From Exiguobacterium aestuarii (GTDB lineage Bacteria; Bacillota; Bacilli; Exiguobacteriales; Exiguobacteriaceae): a DNA stretch of 64,000 nucleotides. The translations under genes and the position numbers were made by a program. The stretch spans positions 1,302,001-1,366,000 of the forward strand of contig NZ_JAIVAC010000001.1 in the NCBI RefSeq assembly GCF_020171655.1, read 5' to 3'. The notes under the pieces were generated by a model that saw only the letters and a program-made list of their open reading frames with translations, made no database searches and was not told where the DNA came from. Below are positions 7,800 to 16,261 of the stretch, piece by piece (position 1 is the stretch's first letter; every line of letters starts with the position of its first letter).

Positions 7800-8032
7800 C
7801 ACCATGCCATCTCTTCTATTTTTTCATACACCTTCGTCACTAACTCATCCGGTGTTTCACCGGTCACGACTTCCCCGTCGACGAGGCAAAAGAGATCAAG
7901 GGAACAGACGCCACAGTAGCCTGTACAGCCGTATTCGACCACATCGAGATCAGGGTCAGACTCTAATTTCGCTCGGGCCACTTGTGAGCCCATCGCTAAA
8001 TTCGAGGCGCAAAATTCGATGATTGGATTCAT
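7799..8032 (-). CDS. yuzB: YuzB family protein (DUF1450)
   Basis: This 77-residue protein has the thioredoxin-like [2Fe-2S] ferredoxin layout of the DUF1450 group, with cysteines in IEFCASNL near residue 7 and in [17 protein letters not shown] (residues about 33-49). Its function is not established. In B. subtilis yuzB lies beside yutJ, as here, where the two are divergent with about 100 bases between them. The start at 8032 fits the GGTGA site eight bases upstream and gives the usual length; an in-frame ATG directly before it is also possible. Cys residues and the flavoprotein neighbour suggest a redox or iron-sulfur role (inference). Confidence 0.83.
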   Translation of the reverse strand: MNPIIEFCASNLAMGSQVARAKLESDPDLDVVEYGCTGYCGVCSLDLFCLVDGEVVTGETPDELVTKVYEKIEEMAW

Positions 8033-8133
8033 CATATATGTCACCGTCTTTCTTTACATGAATTATCGGAAAATGGTTCTTCTACGGCAGATTATAACAT
8101 GATACAGTTGAAGAGTAACAAAGGGGGATTATT

Positions 8134-9189
8134 ATGCGCAAATTAGTCGTCTTAGGGGGCGGTTACGGGGGTATGCGTGTCATCGAAAGAGTTCTTGGAC
8201 ATCAGTTGAAGGACGTATCGGTCACGCTCGTCGATCGCTTACCTTATCATGGATTAAAAACAGAGTATTATGCGCTCGCTGCAGGAACAGTCTCGGACCG
8301 CGATATTCGCATCGATTTTCCGGAAGAAATTGACTACATATACGGACAAGTCACGGATATCGATACGGAAGACAAGATGGTTCTTCTCGCGAGTGGAGAA
8401 AAAGTACCTTATGATGACCTCGTCATCGGATTAGGCTGTGAAGACAAGTATCACAACGTCCAGGGGGCAGCAGAGTTCACGTACAGTATTCAAACACTTG
8501 AAGAATCACGAAAAACACAGCAAGCGATCAACGGGTTACGACCTGGATCGGTCGTCTCGGTCGTTGGAGCCGGATTATCCGGCGTCGAACTCGCAAGCGA
8601 ACTACGCGAGAGTCGTCCTGATTTGACAGTTCGCTTGTTTGACCGTGGACCTTCCGTATTATCATTCTTATCCAATCGTGTCTCCATGTATGTGCAATCT
8701 TGGTTCGAAGAGCACGGAGTCGAAGTCATCAACAACGCCAACATTACACGCGTCGATGCCGATGGCTTATGGAACCATGAAGATTTGTTCCTTTCCGACT
8801 TGACGGTATGGACAGCCGGTATTCAACCAGTCGCTGTCGTACGCAACCAAGGATGGGAGCTTGATGGAGGCGGACGTGTCAAGTTAACGGAGCACCATTT
8901 CGTCCCTGGTCTACCAGACGTATTCGTCGTCGGAGACAATGCGAGCTTGCCATACGCACCGTCGGGACAGCTCGCCGAAGCTCAGGCGGAACAAATCGTT
9001 CAAGTGCTCCTCTGTAAATGGAAAGGGCTCGCCTATCCAGAGTTACCAGACATCAAATTGAAAGGGACGCTCGGTTCCCTTGGGAAGAAAGCAGGCTTCG
9101 GGGTGTTCATGGGGAAACAATCACTCACCGGAAAAGTCGCCCGCTTGTTGAAGTCCGGTATTCTTTGGAAACATAAAGTCATTAAGTAA
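8134..9189 (+). CDS. yutJ: NADH dehydrogenase-like flavoprotein YutJ
   Basis: The 351-residue protein belongs to the type II NADH dehydrogenase group and is a second member beside ndh at 894-2105. It has the FAD motif LGGGYGGMR at residues 6-14, the NADH motif VVGAGLSGVELASE near residues 146-159, and the C-terminal FAD motif VFVVGDNASLPYAP near residue 265. It is about fifty residues shorter than Ndh, and its C-terminal membrane-binding part is reduced to a basic tail. A quinone or other electron acceptor is not proven for this subgroup. The site AAAGGGGG lies seven bases before the ATG. It diverges from yuzB. Confidence 0.88.
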   Translation: MRKLVVLGGGYGGMRVIERVLGHQLKDVSVTLVDRLPYHGLKTEYYALAAGTVSDRDIRIDFPEEIDYIYGQVTDIDTEDKMVLLASGEKVPYDDLVIGLGCEDKYHNVQGAAEFTYSIQTLEESRKTQQAINGLRPGSVVSVVGAGLSGVELASELRESRPDLTVRLFDRGPSVLSFLSNRVSMYVQSWFEEHGVEVINNANITRVDADGLWNHEDLFLSDLTVWTAGIQPVAVVRNQGWELDGGGRVKLTEHHFVPGLPDVFVVGDNASLPYAPSGQLAEAQAEQIVQVLLCKWKGLAYPELPDIKLKGTLGSLGKKAGFGVFMGKQSLTGKVARLLKSGILWKHKVIK

Positions 9190-9195
9190 ACCATT

Positions 9196-9229
9196 GCGAA
9201 TGGACCTGACGGGTCGATTCGCTTTTTTT
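9196..9229 (+). terminator. Terminator after yutJ
   Basis: GCGAATgGACC pairs with GGGTCgATTCGC and is followed by TTTTTTT. Confidence 0.85.
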
Positions 9230-9431
9230 ATGCATCGCATCATCGATTTTCTGTTACCGTTGCGTCCTCTTGAGTCAAAAGTCTTGTATCTGAATCCCCT
9301 GTATCCTTATCTAAATATTCAGATTTTTAATGCCATCGACATATTCTATCCATTGGAAATACTTGTTACTCTATGAACACGGCAGCCCGACATCCTGTCA
9401 TCTTGCCTACTACCTTAAAGGAGGAAACAAG

Positions 9432-10862
9432 TTGAAGAAAATCTGTAGCACCGTCCTTGCATCATTGCTCGTCTTATCAACCGTCCCAGGAGGCGCAGAA
9501 GCCGCCCCGAACAAGGAGAAAGAACGCGTCCTCGTCGTCTTCAAAGAATCGGCAAAGAAAATCCCGCTCTCGATTGAAGGCATGGAAGTTAAACAACAGT
9601 ATTCGAATATTCCTGCAGCAGCACTCGAAGTTCCGAAAGCTGCCTTGAACGGACTGAAGAATAACCCGCATGTCGCACACGTGGAAGTCGATCAAACGGT
9701 ACATATCGAAAACCAAAACCAGGATTGGGGAATCCCTAAACTTCAAGCTCCTTCCGCTTGGCAAAGTGGATTCACTGGAAAAGGTGTCAAAGTATCCGTC
9801 GTTGATACGGGTATTTCCGCTCACCCTGACTTAACGATTGCTGGTGGTGCCTCATTTAGTACGGTCACGAGTTCTTACGCCGATGATAACGGTCACGGTA
9901 CGCACGTCGCCGGGATTATCGGAGCCCGTAACAACAGCATCGGTACGGTCGGAATCGCTCACGAGGCAAGCATCTATGCCGTTAAAGCACTTGAGGCGAA
10001 CGGTAGTGGTAGTCTATCAAGCATCATCGCCGGCATTGACTGGTCGATCACAAATGACATGGACATCATCAACTTGAGTCTTGGGACGACAAGCCCTTCG
10101 ACGACACTCCAACAAGTCGTGGATCGTGCGAATAACGCAGGTATCCTCGTCGTTGCGGCAGCCGGAAACAACGGACGTACTGATGGGTCAGGCGATCTCG
10201 TCAACTATCCAGCGCGTTACAATTCAGCAATCGCAGTCGCTGCGACGGATATCAACAACAACCGTGCCTCGTTCTCAGCGACAGGTGGCACAGTCGAAGT
10301 CGCGGCACCTGGTGTCAGCATCAATTCAACCCTCTCAAATGGCGGCTACGGTCAAATGAGCGGGACATCGATGGCGACGCCTTACGTTGCAGGTAACCTT
10401 GCGCTCATGAAGCAAGCCTTCCCAACGTTATCGAGCACGCAACTCCGTACGAAATTATCGCAAGATTCGATTGACCTCGGTACGGCAGGTCGTGACACTT
10501 GGTTCGGAAATGGACTCGTCCAAGCCCCTACTTCTGGTGGTACGACGCAACCGGTACAAGCACTCACGTCGACAGTATCGACTTCGAAGTCATACTACTA
10601 CGCGGGTGAAGTCGTCTCGATTTCTTCAACAGTTCGTAATTCGAATGGCCAAGCAGTCGCGAACGCCGATGTCCGTGTGACGGTCACACAACCGAACGGC
10701 GCGACGCTCGTCGGTACAGGCAAGACGAATGCTTCAGGTGCCATCACGTTCACACTCTCTACGAACTCTTGGTCACAGCGTGGTACGTATCAAGTGAAGT
10801 CTGACGCGACGCTTACAGGTTACACGGCTGGTTCAGCAACGTCATCGTTCCAACTTCTCTAA
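9432..10862 (+). CDS. Secreted subtilisin-family serine protease with C-terminal Ig-like domain
   Basis: The 476-residue precursor has a Sec signal peptide (KK then a hydrophobic core, cleavage near GGAEA-A at residue 24), an I9-type inhibitory propeptide (about residues 31-90) and an S8 catalytic domain. The catalytic triad is Asp125 in VSVVDTGIS, His155 in DDNGHGTHVAG and Ser313 in GTSMATPYVAG; the oxyanion Asn is N246. After residue 370 a linker leads into a roughly 100-residue beta domain (SYYYAGEVVSISSTVRNSNG onwards) of the invasin/Big type, which true subtilisins lack. The start is a TTG at 9432 behind a near-perfect AAAGGAGGAAA site. It is a single gene with its own terminator and probably an extracellular nutrient protease. 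Confidence 0.93.
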   Translation: MKKICSTVLASLLVLSTVPGGAEAAPNKEKERVLVVFKESAKKIPLSIEGMEVKQQYSNIPAAALEVPKAALNGLKNNPHVAHVEVDQTVHIENQNQDWGIPKLQAPSAWQSGFTGKGVKVSVVDTGISAHPDLTIAGGASFSTVTSSYADDNGHGTHVAGIIGARNNSIGTVGIAHEASIYAVKALEANGSGSLSSIIAGIDWSITNDMDIINLSLGTTSPSTTLQQVVDRANNAGILVVAAAGNNGRTDGSGDLVNYPARYNSAIAVAATDINNNRASFSATGGTVEVAAPGVSINSTLSNGGYGQMSGTSMATPYVAGNLALMKQAFPTLSSTQLRTKLSQDSIDLGTAGRDTWFGNGLVQAPTSGGTTQPVQALTSTVSTSKSYYYAGEVVSISSTVRNSNGQAVANADVRVTVTQPNGATLVGTGKTNASGAITFTLSTNSWSQRGTYQVKSDATLTGYTAGSATSSFQLL

Positions 10863-10891
10863 ACAAAAAAAGTCGAGCGCTTGGCTCGACT
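10861..10891 (-). terminator. Terminator after hemAT
   Basis: The stem AGTCGAGC/GCTCGACT is followed on the minus strand by TTTTTTGTTT (complement of 10861-10870). Confidence 0.75.
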
Positions 10892-10900
10892 ACACTGATT

Positions 10901-10940
10901 GACGAATCACGTCGCTTCATACGACCTGGTTCGTCTTTTT
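10901..10940 (+). terminator. Terminator after the subtilisin gene
   Basis: GACGAA (10901-10906) pairs with TTCGTC (10930-10935), enclosing an ACGTCG/CGACC inner pairing, and is followed by TTTTT. It lies in the 90 bases between the convergent protease and hemAT genes. Confidence 0.65.
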
Positions 10941-10953
10941 GTAATGTGAACAT

Positions 10954-12240
10954 CTACAATCGTTGCGCCGTATCCATCAACTGTGTCGAAGATGTCGCAA
11001 TTTGTGTCGTCGCCCGCTTGAGTTCGGCAATCGACTCCACAATCTCATCGATGTCCCCGGCAAGGCTCCCCATCTGTCCGTCGGCATGTTCCGAGTCACC
11101 AGAGATCTGGAGGAAGGCATCCGTCACTTGATTGATTCGTCCCATCGTCTGCTTCATCTCTTGCTCGGTTGAAAGCACTCGACTCGATGTCTCTTCCATT
11201 TGATTCGTCAAACGCTTCACCAAATCCTCAACTTCTTCCGCTGCTTGCTTGGACTGACTCGCAAGCTTCCGGACCTCGGAAGCGACGACTTGGAACCCTT
11301 TCCCTTGCTCTCCAGCCCGCGCCGCTTCAATGGCCGCATTCAAACTGAGCAAGTTCGTCTGATTGGCAATCTGTTTCACCGAATCTGCAATCGTCATGAT
11401 CTCATTCATCAACTTTTCGAGCGCTTTGATTTCTTGGGCAGAATCTGAAAGGTCTCGTGTGATTTCATCGAGACGGCCTGTCTCGGACAAGATAGCGTCT
11501 TTCCCGCTCACCGATGAATGAAGCACCGTCCTTAACTTCGTCTGAGTCAATGAACTCGAATGTTTCATATCATCTGCTCGCTCGTTCATCGACTGGAAAC
11601 TGGCCATCACTTCTTGAGAGAGTGCCGCTAAGTCCTCACTAGCCTGTTGGATCGTTTGACTGATTTCATCCTTCACAAGTTGCATTTGGTCACGAACGAC
11701 TTCAGCCTCATCATCGAACATCTCCAGTACGATCTGTTGCTCGAAGTTAAAGATTTTGGAGACGGCCATCATCAATTTCATTTTCGATTCCGCATCGAGC
11801 TGTTCATCTTGAATCGATAAGACGAGTGTCTCAAATATTTTTTGAAAAGCAGCCATATACCACTTTCCTTTTAGACCAATCAAATAGTGACGTTTAGCAA
11901 TCGCAAGACGTCTGTTAATATACGCTTCATTCAACTTTCCTTCAAACATCTCCATGATGTGGTTCGAGAGGGTCAACTTCAATTTGTCCGATGACGAATG
12001 TTGCCGAATCAAGTCTTTCATCTCATCAATCTTTTCGAGCTCCTCATAAAACACATCAACTAAACGGGGTGTCAACTGACGTAGTTCATGTTGATAGGCA
12101 CGCAAATACGCGAGATCTTCACGTTCGAGGCGAATCAACTGACGTTGTCTTTCTAAATCCTCCGGTAACGCGATCAACAAGTGCTCCATTTGGGACGAGG
12201 TGTCTAAATGGATCGGCATGTTTCGTTTTCGGGCAAACAT
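10954..12240 (-). CDS. hemAT: HemAT-type globin-coupled methyl-accepting aerotaxis transducer
   Basis: This 428-residue soluble chemoreceptor senses oxygen through an N-terminal protoglobin domain (residues about 25-190). The likely proximal heme ligand is His118 in [19 protein letters not shown] long coiled-coil signalling domain follows, with the highly conserved hairpin tip [20 protein letters not shown] and the upstream [20 protein letters not shown]. There are no membrane segments, as in B. subtilis HemAT (432 residues). It would pass the oxygen signal to CheA/CheW for swimming bias; flagellar genes are not in this window. The start at 12240 follows GAAGGAGGA by seven bases. It is a single gene. 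Confidence 0.93.
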   Translation of the reverse strand: MFARKRNMPIHLDTSSQMEHLLIALPEDLERQRQLIRLEREDLAYLRAYQHELRQLTPRLVDVFYEELEKIDEMKDLIRQHSSSDKLKLTLSNHIMEMFEGKLNEAYINRRLAIAKRHYLIGLKGKWYMAAFQKIFETLVLSIQDEQLDAESKMKLMMAVSKIFNFEQQIVLEMFDDEAEVVRDQMQLVKDEISQTIQQASEDLAALSQEVMASFQSMNERADDMKHSSSLTQTKLRTVLHSSVSGKDAILSETGRLDEITRDLSDSAQEIKALEKLMNEIMTIADSVKQIANQTNLLSLNAAIEAARAGEQGKGFQVVASEVRKLASQSKQAAEEVEDLVKRLTNQMEETSSRVLSTEQEMKQTMGRINQVTDAFLQISGDSEHADGQMGSLAGDIDEIVESIAELKRATTQIATSSTQLMDTAQRL

Positions 12241-12369
12241 TGAACAGTCCTCCTTCAATGAATGTTTTCGTTAAATTTTCAAAATATTATAAAAATTATG
12301 CAAGTTATGTTCAGTTTAGCTCGTTAGTCAAAAGTTGTAAAATCGTTTTCGAAAGAATAGGTAAACAAA

Positions 12370-12398
12370 AAACGAACCTTGCAGTCGCATGGTCCGTC
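12370..12398 (-). terminator. Probable terminator after yuzD
   Basis: ACGgACC/GGTtCGT form an imperfect stem followed on the minus strand by TTTTTTG. Confidence 0.5.
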
Positions 12399-12414
12399 TG
12401 TCTTCAATACTCAT

Positions 12415-12702
12415 TTATGATTGCTTCGCTTCGATCGCCGCATATACTTTTCTCAACTGAACGACGCCTTCATCAATTACTTCCCCGTCTAACAAGACGA
12501 GCGGATAGAACCATTCGTCCTCTTTAAGTGCCTGCGCAAACTCGTCTTCACTCTGTTCGAAGTCGATGTATTCGAACGAAAAGGATTGCTCTGGATACTT
12601 TCGTCCGAGTGCACTTTGTAACCATTCATACGTCTCGGTCGAGCTCGGTGCACCGACACAACTCGCACATTGAACTTCAGCCCCATATACCGTAATTTTC
12701 AT
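12415..12702 (-). CDS. yuzD: YuzD family protein (DUF1462)
   Basis: The 95-residue protein has the thioredoxin-fold layout of DUF1462. An N-terminal strand KITVYGAEVQC is followed by the CASC motif at about residues 12-15, and a PLVLLDGEVIDEGVVQLRKVY segment near the end resembles the cis-Pro region of glutaredoxins. Function is not known; the CxxC suggests redox or metal handling. It diverges from the NifU-like yutI, the same pair as in B. subtilis. The second ATG (ending at 12702) was chosen because the GAGGGGGA site is too close to the first. Confidence 0.82.
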   Translation of the reverse strand: MKITVYGAEVQCASCVGAPSSTETYEWLQSALGRKYPEQSFSFEYIDFEQSEDEFAQALKEDEWFYPLVLLDGEVIDEGVVQLRKVYAAIEAKQS

Positions 12703-12773
12703 CTTCATTCCCCCTCAAAACCATTATACAAAATCCTTCCCTTACTCGATGATGAAACGCTCAGCGTAAATGA

Positions 12774-12802
12774 TTGAGAAACACTCTCAAACTTGCTAGA
12801 AT
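12774..12802 (+). promoter_or_regulatory. SigA promoter of yutI
   Basis: TTGAGA (12774-12779) and TAGAAT (12797-12802) are separated by 17 bases, with an AAAGGGG site and ATG shortly downstream. Confidence 0.7.
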
Positions 12803-12830
12803 AAAGTAGAACGAGAAAGGGGTAGATACC

Positions 12831-13058
12831 ATGGAAATGTTTGATCAAGTCCAAGAAGTGCTCGATAAATTGCGTCCGTTCTTGCTTCGTGACGGCGGAG
12901 ACGTCGAACTCGTTGATGTCGAAGAAGGCATCGTCAAGCTCCGTTTGATGGGTGCTTGCGGCAGCTGCCCGTCTTCAACAATCACGCTAAAAGCTGGTAT
13001 TGAGCGTGCGCTCATCGAAGAAGTACCAGGCATCGTCGAAGTAGAACAAGTATTCTAA
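12831..13058 (+). CDS. yutI: NifU C-terminal domain (Nfu-type) iron-sulfur cluster carrier
   Basis: The 75-residue protein is a minimal Nfu domain. The helix [16 protein letters not shown] and the cluster-binding motif [18 protein letters not shown] (Cys43 and Cys46) are complete. It carries a [4Fe-4S] cluster, bridged between two subunits, to acceptor enzymes. It lacks the A-type N-terminal domain of E. coli NfuA, as is normal for Bacilli. AAAGGGG lies ten bases before the ATG. It stands alone, divergent from yuzD and convergent with yutF. Confidence 0.93.
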   Translation: MEMFDQVQEVLDKLRPFLLRDGGDVELVDVEEGIVKLRLMGACGSCPSSTITLKAGIERALIEEVPGIVEVEQVF

Positions 13059-13060
13059 GC

Positions 13061-13091
13061 AAAAAGGGAGACATTTGTCATCCCTTTTTTT
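13061..13091. terminator. Bidirectional terminator between yutI and yutF
   Basis: AAAAAGGGA and TCCCTTTTT form a stem with A- and T-tracts on the two sides. The right arm overlaps the end of yutF. Confidence 0.7.
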
Positions 13092-13857
13092 CATGCTTCC
13101 ATTCATCTAAGCTCTCGACCATATAGGTTGGGAGTTTTTCTTGTTCTTGGATAAATGCCGGTCCATGTACACCTGAATTCACATGGAGTGTACGAATGCC
13201 ACCATTGATTCCAAATAAAATATCTGTGTGATAGTTATCCCCTACCATGACGACATCTTCTTTATTCAACCCAATCATGTCGAGTGCGATGTCAATCATG
13301 ACCGGTTCCGGCTTTCCGATGAAGAAAGGATCTTTCTCCGTCGTCACGGTCAACACAGACGTGAGTGATCCGTTCCCCGGTAAAAATCCACGTTCGGTCG
13401 GAATGGCAATATCCCCATTCGTCGAGATGAATCGAGCCCCCGAACGGATGGCGATTGCGCCTCGCGCCAACTTCTCGTATGTGATGTGTCGGTCGAGTCC
13501 GATGACCACGTAGTCCGCCTTCGGTTCGTCCGTGACATGAAAACCACGAGACTCTAACGCGAGACGGAGTCCGTCTTCCCCAATCATATAGACGGTTGCT
13601 CCTGGCGACATCTTCTCAATATAAAAAGCCGTCGCCATCGCGCTCGTCAAGACGTTTTCTGCCTTCACGTTTGCGCCCATCGCAATCAATTTATCCGCGA
13701 TCTGTTGTTGTGTCATCGATGCGTTGTTCGTGACGAACAAATACGGGACGCCCGTCGCTTCTAGTTCGTTGACGAAATCAACCGCTGCCTGAACGGGTTC
13801 TGTACCGGCATACATCGTGCCGTCTAAATCAAACAAATATCCTTTAATCGGTTCCAT
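13078..13857 (-). CDS. yutF: HAD-superfamily IIA phosphatase (NagD/YutF type)
   Basis: The 259-residue protein is a C2-capped haloacid dehalogenase-type phosphatase. Motif I is YLFDLDGTMYAG (catalytic Asp and the +2 Asp, residues about 7-18), motif II is the FVTNNAS stretch, and motif III/IV is IGKPEPVMIDIALD followed by VMVGDNYHTDILFGINGGI. It hydrolyses small phosphate esters; the physiological substrate is not settled. It begins only four bases after the stop of yutE, so the two are one transcript, as in B. subtilis. A weak ribosome site overlaps the end of yutE. Confidence 0.88.
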   Translation of the reverse strand: MEPIKGYLFDLDGTMYAGTEPVQAAVDFVNELEATGVPYLFVTNNASMTQQQIADKLIAMGANVKAENVLTSAMATAFYIEKMSPGATVYMIGEDGLRLALESRGFHVTDEPKADYVVIGLDRHITYEKLARGAIAIRSGARFISTNGDIAIPTERGFLPGNGSLTSVLTVTTEKDPFFIGKPEPVMIDIALDMIGLNKEDVVMVGDNYHTDILFGINGGIRTLHVNSGVHGPAFIQEQEKLPTYMVESLDEWKHEKKG

Positions 13858-13861
13858 CCAA

Positions 13862-14305
13862 TCACTCGCTTTCTGGTAAGAATGCGGACACTGGTCCAAG
13901 CTCGACTTCTAAGTAGTGACGAACTTGTGCGGAGAATGCCGTGAAGTCTTGTTTTGACGTCTTCACCCACTCATCAAATTTTGATGCGTCGGCGTGCACA
14001 AACTCACGAACATAATAGGCACGTAATCCGACGAGCGCTTTCGTCGCGTTCGCCGTCGTCTCATCGAGTACGCTCTCATCCAGTAAGATGTCGACAATGT
14101 CTTCATAACTGCCCGGATCTCGCATAATGAACCCGTCAATCATCGAGTTCCCAACATCGATGACACCTTCCATAAGAAGGACGGCCATTCGCTGTTTCGC
14201 AAGCTCCACCGTGAACGCATCCCCCGTCAATTGATCGGTGTGCGCTAACATCGTCTCCATTTGTTCCAGTGTCTGATTAATCTTCTCTCTATTCACAAAA
14301 TACAT
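13862..14305 (-). CDS. yutE: DUF86/HepT-like protein YutE
   Basis: This 147-residue all-alpha protein fits the DUF86 group. HepT toxins of this group are HEPN ribonucleases with an Rx4-6HxY active site. The corresponding place here is REFVHAD, which keeps Arg and His but lacks the Tyr and has a shorter spacing, so ribonuclease activity is doubtful. There is no MntA-type nucleotidyltransferase antitoxin beside it; instead it is co-transcribed with the phosphatase yutF. The start at 14305 follows AGGGGGGA by five bases. The length equals B. subtilis YutE (about 144 residues). Confidence 0.75.
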   Translation of the reverse strand: MYFVNREKINQTLEQMETMLAHTDQLTGDAFTVELAKQRMAVLLMEGVIDVGNSMIDGFIMRDPGSYEDIVDILLDESVLDETTANATKALVGLRAYYVREFVHADASKFDEWVKTSKQDFTAFSAQVRHYLEVELGPVSAFLPESE

Positions 14306-14463
14306 GATGATCCCCCCTGCTGTTAATACTAATCTTTTTTCGGTCAAGAGAAAAGAATCTGTCCTATTTACATCATTTATAAAATTGTGATACACTAATC
14401 AACGGATTTAAGCTGTAAAAAGTATAACACATTGAATAGAGATAACGTGGAGGGTACAACACT

Positions 14464-15444
14464 ATGGAACGTGAATTAGCATTAGAAATCGTACGGGCAA
14501 CAGAAGCAGCAGCACTCGCATCATCGAAATGGATTGGACGCGGGCAAAAGAACGAGGCCGATGATGCGGCAACGTCAGCGATGCGAGAAGTTCTCGGAAC
14601 GGTCAATATGGACGCTACAGTTGTCATCGGAGAAGGTGAACTCGATGAGGCCCCAATGCTCTACATCGGGGAAAAACTCGGAACGACATTCGGCCCGAAA
14701 GTTGACATCGCCGTCGACCCACTCGAAGGAACATCCATTGTCGCAAAAGGCCTTGGAGATGCGATGGTCGTCATCGCCGTTGCTGATGAAGGCGCCCTCC
14801 TCCACGCACCAGATATGTACATGGACAAGCTTGTCGTCGGTCCAAACTTAAAAGGGAAAGTCTCCCTCGACGAACCGCTCGAGTCAATCATTGAAAAAGC
14901 TGCGAAATATAATAATAAGCGTATCGAAGAAGTGACGGTCATCATGCAAGACCGTGACCGCCACGAACACCTTCGTCAAGCCGTCATGAATGTCGGCGCA
15001 CGCGTCAAGCTCTTCGAGGATGGCGATGTGTCTGCGGGAATCGCTGCCGCCGTCAAATCGAACCCGATCGATATTTTCATCAGTACAGGCGGAGCTCCTG
15101 AAGGAGTCATCACAGCCGCTGCTGTCAAAGCGCTCGGTGGAGACATGCAGGCCCGTTTACATCCGATGAACGAAGAGGAATCAGCTCGCGTCATCTCGAT
15201 GGGGATTGAAGATCCACTCCAACTCCTCACGCTCGACGACCTCGTCAAGAGCGACGACTGCATCTTCGCTGCGACGGGTGTCACGTCTGGTGAGTTGCTC
15301 GATGGCGTCAAGTTCTTGACGGATGATATCGTCGAGACGACGTCACTCGTCATGCGCTCGAAGACACGCACGATTCGTAAAGTCGTGGCTGAACATCACT
15401 TGTCATTGAAGCCATACTTACAAAAAACTGAAGTCAACGCCTAA
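14464..15444 (+). CDS. glpX: Class II fructose-1,6-bisphosphatase
   Basis: The 326-residue enzyme removes the 1-phosphate of fructose 1,6-bisphosphate in gluconeogenesis. The class II signature is clear: WIGRGQKNEADDAATSAMR near residue 22, the metal site VIGEGELDEAPMLYIGE near residue 57, VDPLEGTSIVAKG near residue 83 and ISTGGAPEGVITAAAVKALGG near residue 205. It is lithium-sensitive and Mn- or Mg-dependent in known members. GGAGG precedes the ATG by about eight bases. A single gene with its own terminator; the carbon-starvation and beta-oxidation genes elsewhere in the window point to the same gluconeogenic state. Confidence 0.95.
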   Translation: MERELALEIVRATEAAALASSKWIGRGQKNEADDAATSAMREVLGTVNMDATVVIGEGELDEAPMLYIGEKLGTTFGPKVDIAVDPLEGTSIVAKGLGDAMVVIAVADEGALLHAPDMYMDKLVVGPNLKGKVSLDEPLESIIEKAAKYNNKRIEEVTVIMQDRDRHEHLRQAVMNVGARVKLFEDGDVSAGIAAAVKSNPIDIFISTGGAPEGVITAAAVKALGGDMQARLHPMNEEESARVISMGIEDPLQLLTLDDLVKSDDCIFAATGVTSGELLDGVKFLTDDIVETTSLVMRSKTRTIRKVVAEHHLSLKPYLQKTEVNA

Positions 15445-15445
15445 A

Positions 15446-15484
15446 AAAACGCCTTGCTCAATAAAATGAGCGAGGCGTTTTGTT
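15446..15484. terminator. Bidirectional terminator between glpX and the DUF975 gene
   Basis: AACGCCTtGCTCA pairs with TGAGCgAGGCGTT; an A-tract precedes it and TTTTGTT follows. Confidence 0.85.
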
Positions 15485-15486
15485 GA

Positions 15487-16158
15487 TTAGAAGCCTTGTT
15501 CCGTTCCGTGCACCGGCTCGTCCGAACCAACTTGGTTGTCGCGAATCGAGTCATAGAACGTCGCATACGTTGTCGAGAAGTAAGGTCCGATGAAGAAGAA
15601 CCCAATCCCTAATGTCAAAATACCGACGAGGAACCATCCGAAGAACGACAAGAAGAGCATGAATGCTTCCATCTTGTGCCCGTCCATGAGACGACGCGAT
15701 TCCGTGATCGATTCGAGTGCCGAAAGCTCAGGCTGATCGCGTAAGATATACGGCGTAAGCGAGTACGAGAATCCTTTGATGATTCCAGGTACGATGAGCA
15801 ATAACGTCCACAATACGAGGAACACACCCATCACGAAAGACGTGATGACATGTTTCACATAACGTTTTTGGAACGGTTTGAACAATGTCGAGAGTGATGC
15901 GCCATTTCCGCGTGATACGTTAAGTGCGAGCCATGACCAACCGATGGCAAGTGGCGCAATCAAGATTTGAAGCACGTTCGACACGAAACTTAACGTGACG
16001 TCTGTCGATGTGAGTGGCTCTGTAGAATTTGGGTCCACACTTGGAGCAAATCCTTGTGGAATCCCGTTGATGATCATGAACAAGAGCGCCAACCCAGCCA
16101 TGAGCCACCATTTTCCTTTCAGTGCTTGTCGTGCATGTTGTTTCCATTCAGATCTCAT
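15487..16158 (-). CDS. DUF975 family integral membrane protein
   Basis: The 223-residue protein has about five hydrophobic segments. It opens with the typical RSEWKQHARQALKGKWW motif, and its third loop carries WTLLLIVPGIIKGFSYSLTPYILRD followed by ALESITESRRLMDGHKMEAFML, which define DUF975. Function is unknown; the family is common in Firmicutes and is not tied to a pathway. An AAGGATGGG site precedes the ATG. It is a single gene convergent with glpX. Confidence 0.82.
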   Translation of the reverse strand: MRSEWKQHARQALKGKWWLMAGLALLFMIINGIPQGFAPSVDPNSTEPLTSTDVTLSFVSNVLQILIAPLAIGWSWLALNVSRGNGASLSTLFKPFQKRYVKHVITSFVMGVFLVLWTLLLIVPGIIKGFSYSLTPYILRDQPELSALESITESRRLMDGHKMEAFMLFLSFFGWFLVGILTLGIGFFFIGPYFSTTYATFYDSIRDNQVGSDEPVHGTEQGF

Positions 16159-16229
16159 TGTAACCCATCCTTTTTTATAGTCTTCTCTACAGTGTACGTG
16201 AAAAGGTTGAAGGACGTTTCAAAAAAACA

Positions 16230-16259
16230 TAAAAAAAGGGAAAGGATTTTTTCCTTTCC
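16230..16259 (-). terminator. Terminator after the 16,262-16,567 gene
   Basis: GGAAAGGA/TCCTTTCC with a T-rich loop is followed on the minus strand by TTTTTTT. Confidence 0.75.
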
Positions 16260-16261
16260 GC

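Noticed and set aside
8134-9189. YutJ as the main respiratory NADH dehydrogenase
   Set aside because: The longer Ndh at 894-2105 fits that role better, since YutJ lacks the full C-terminal membrane-binding region.
13862-14305. HepT/MntA toxin-antitoxin module
   Set aside because: No nucleotidyltransferase partner is adjacent and the HEPN motif is degenerate; the neighbour is a phosphatase.
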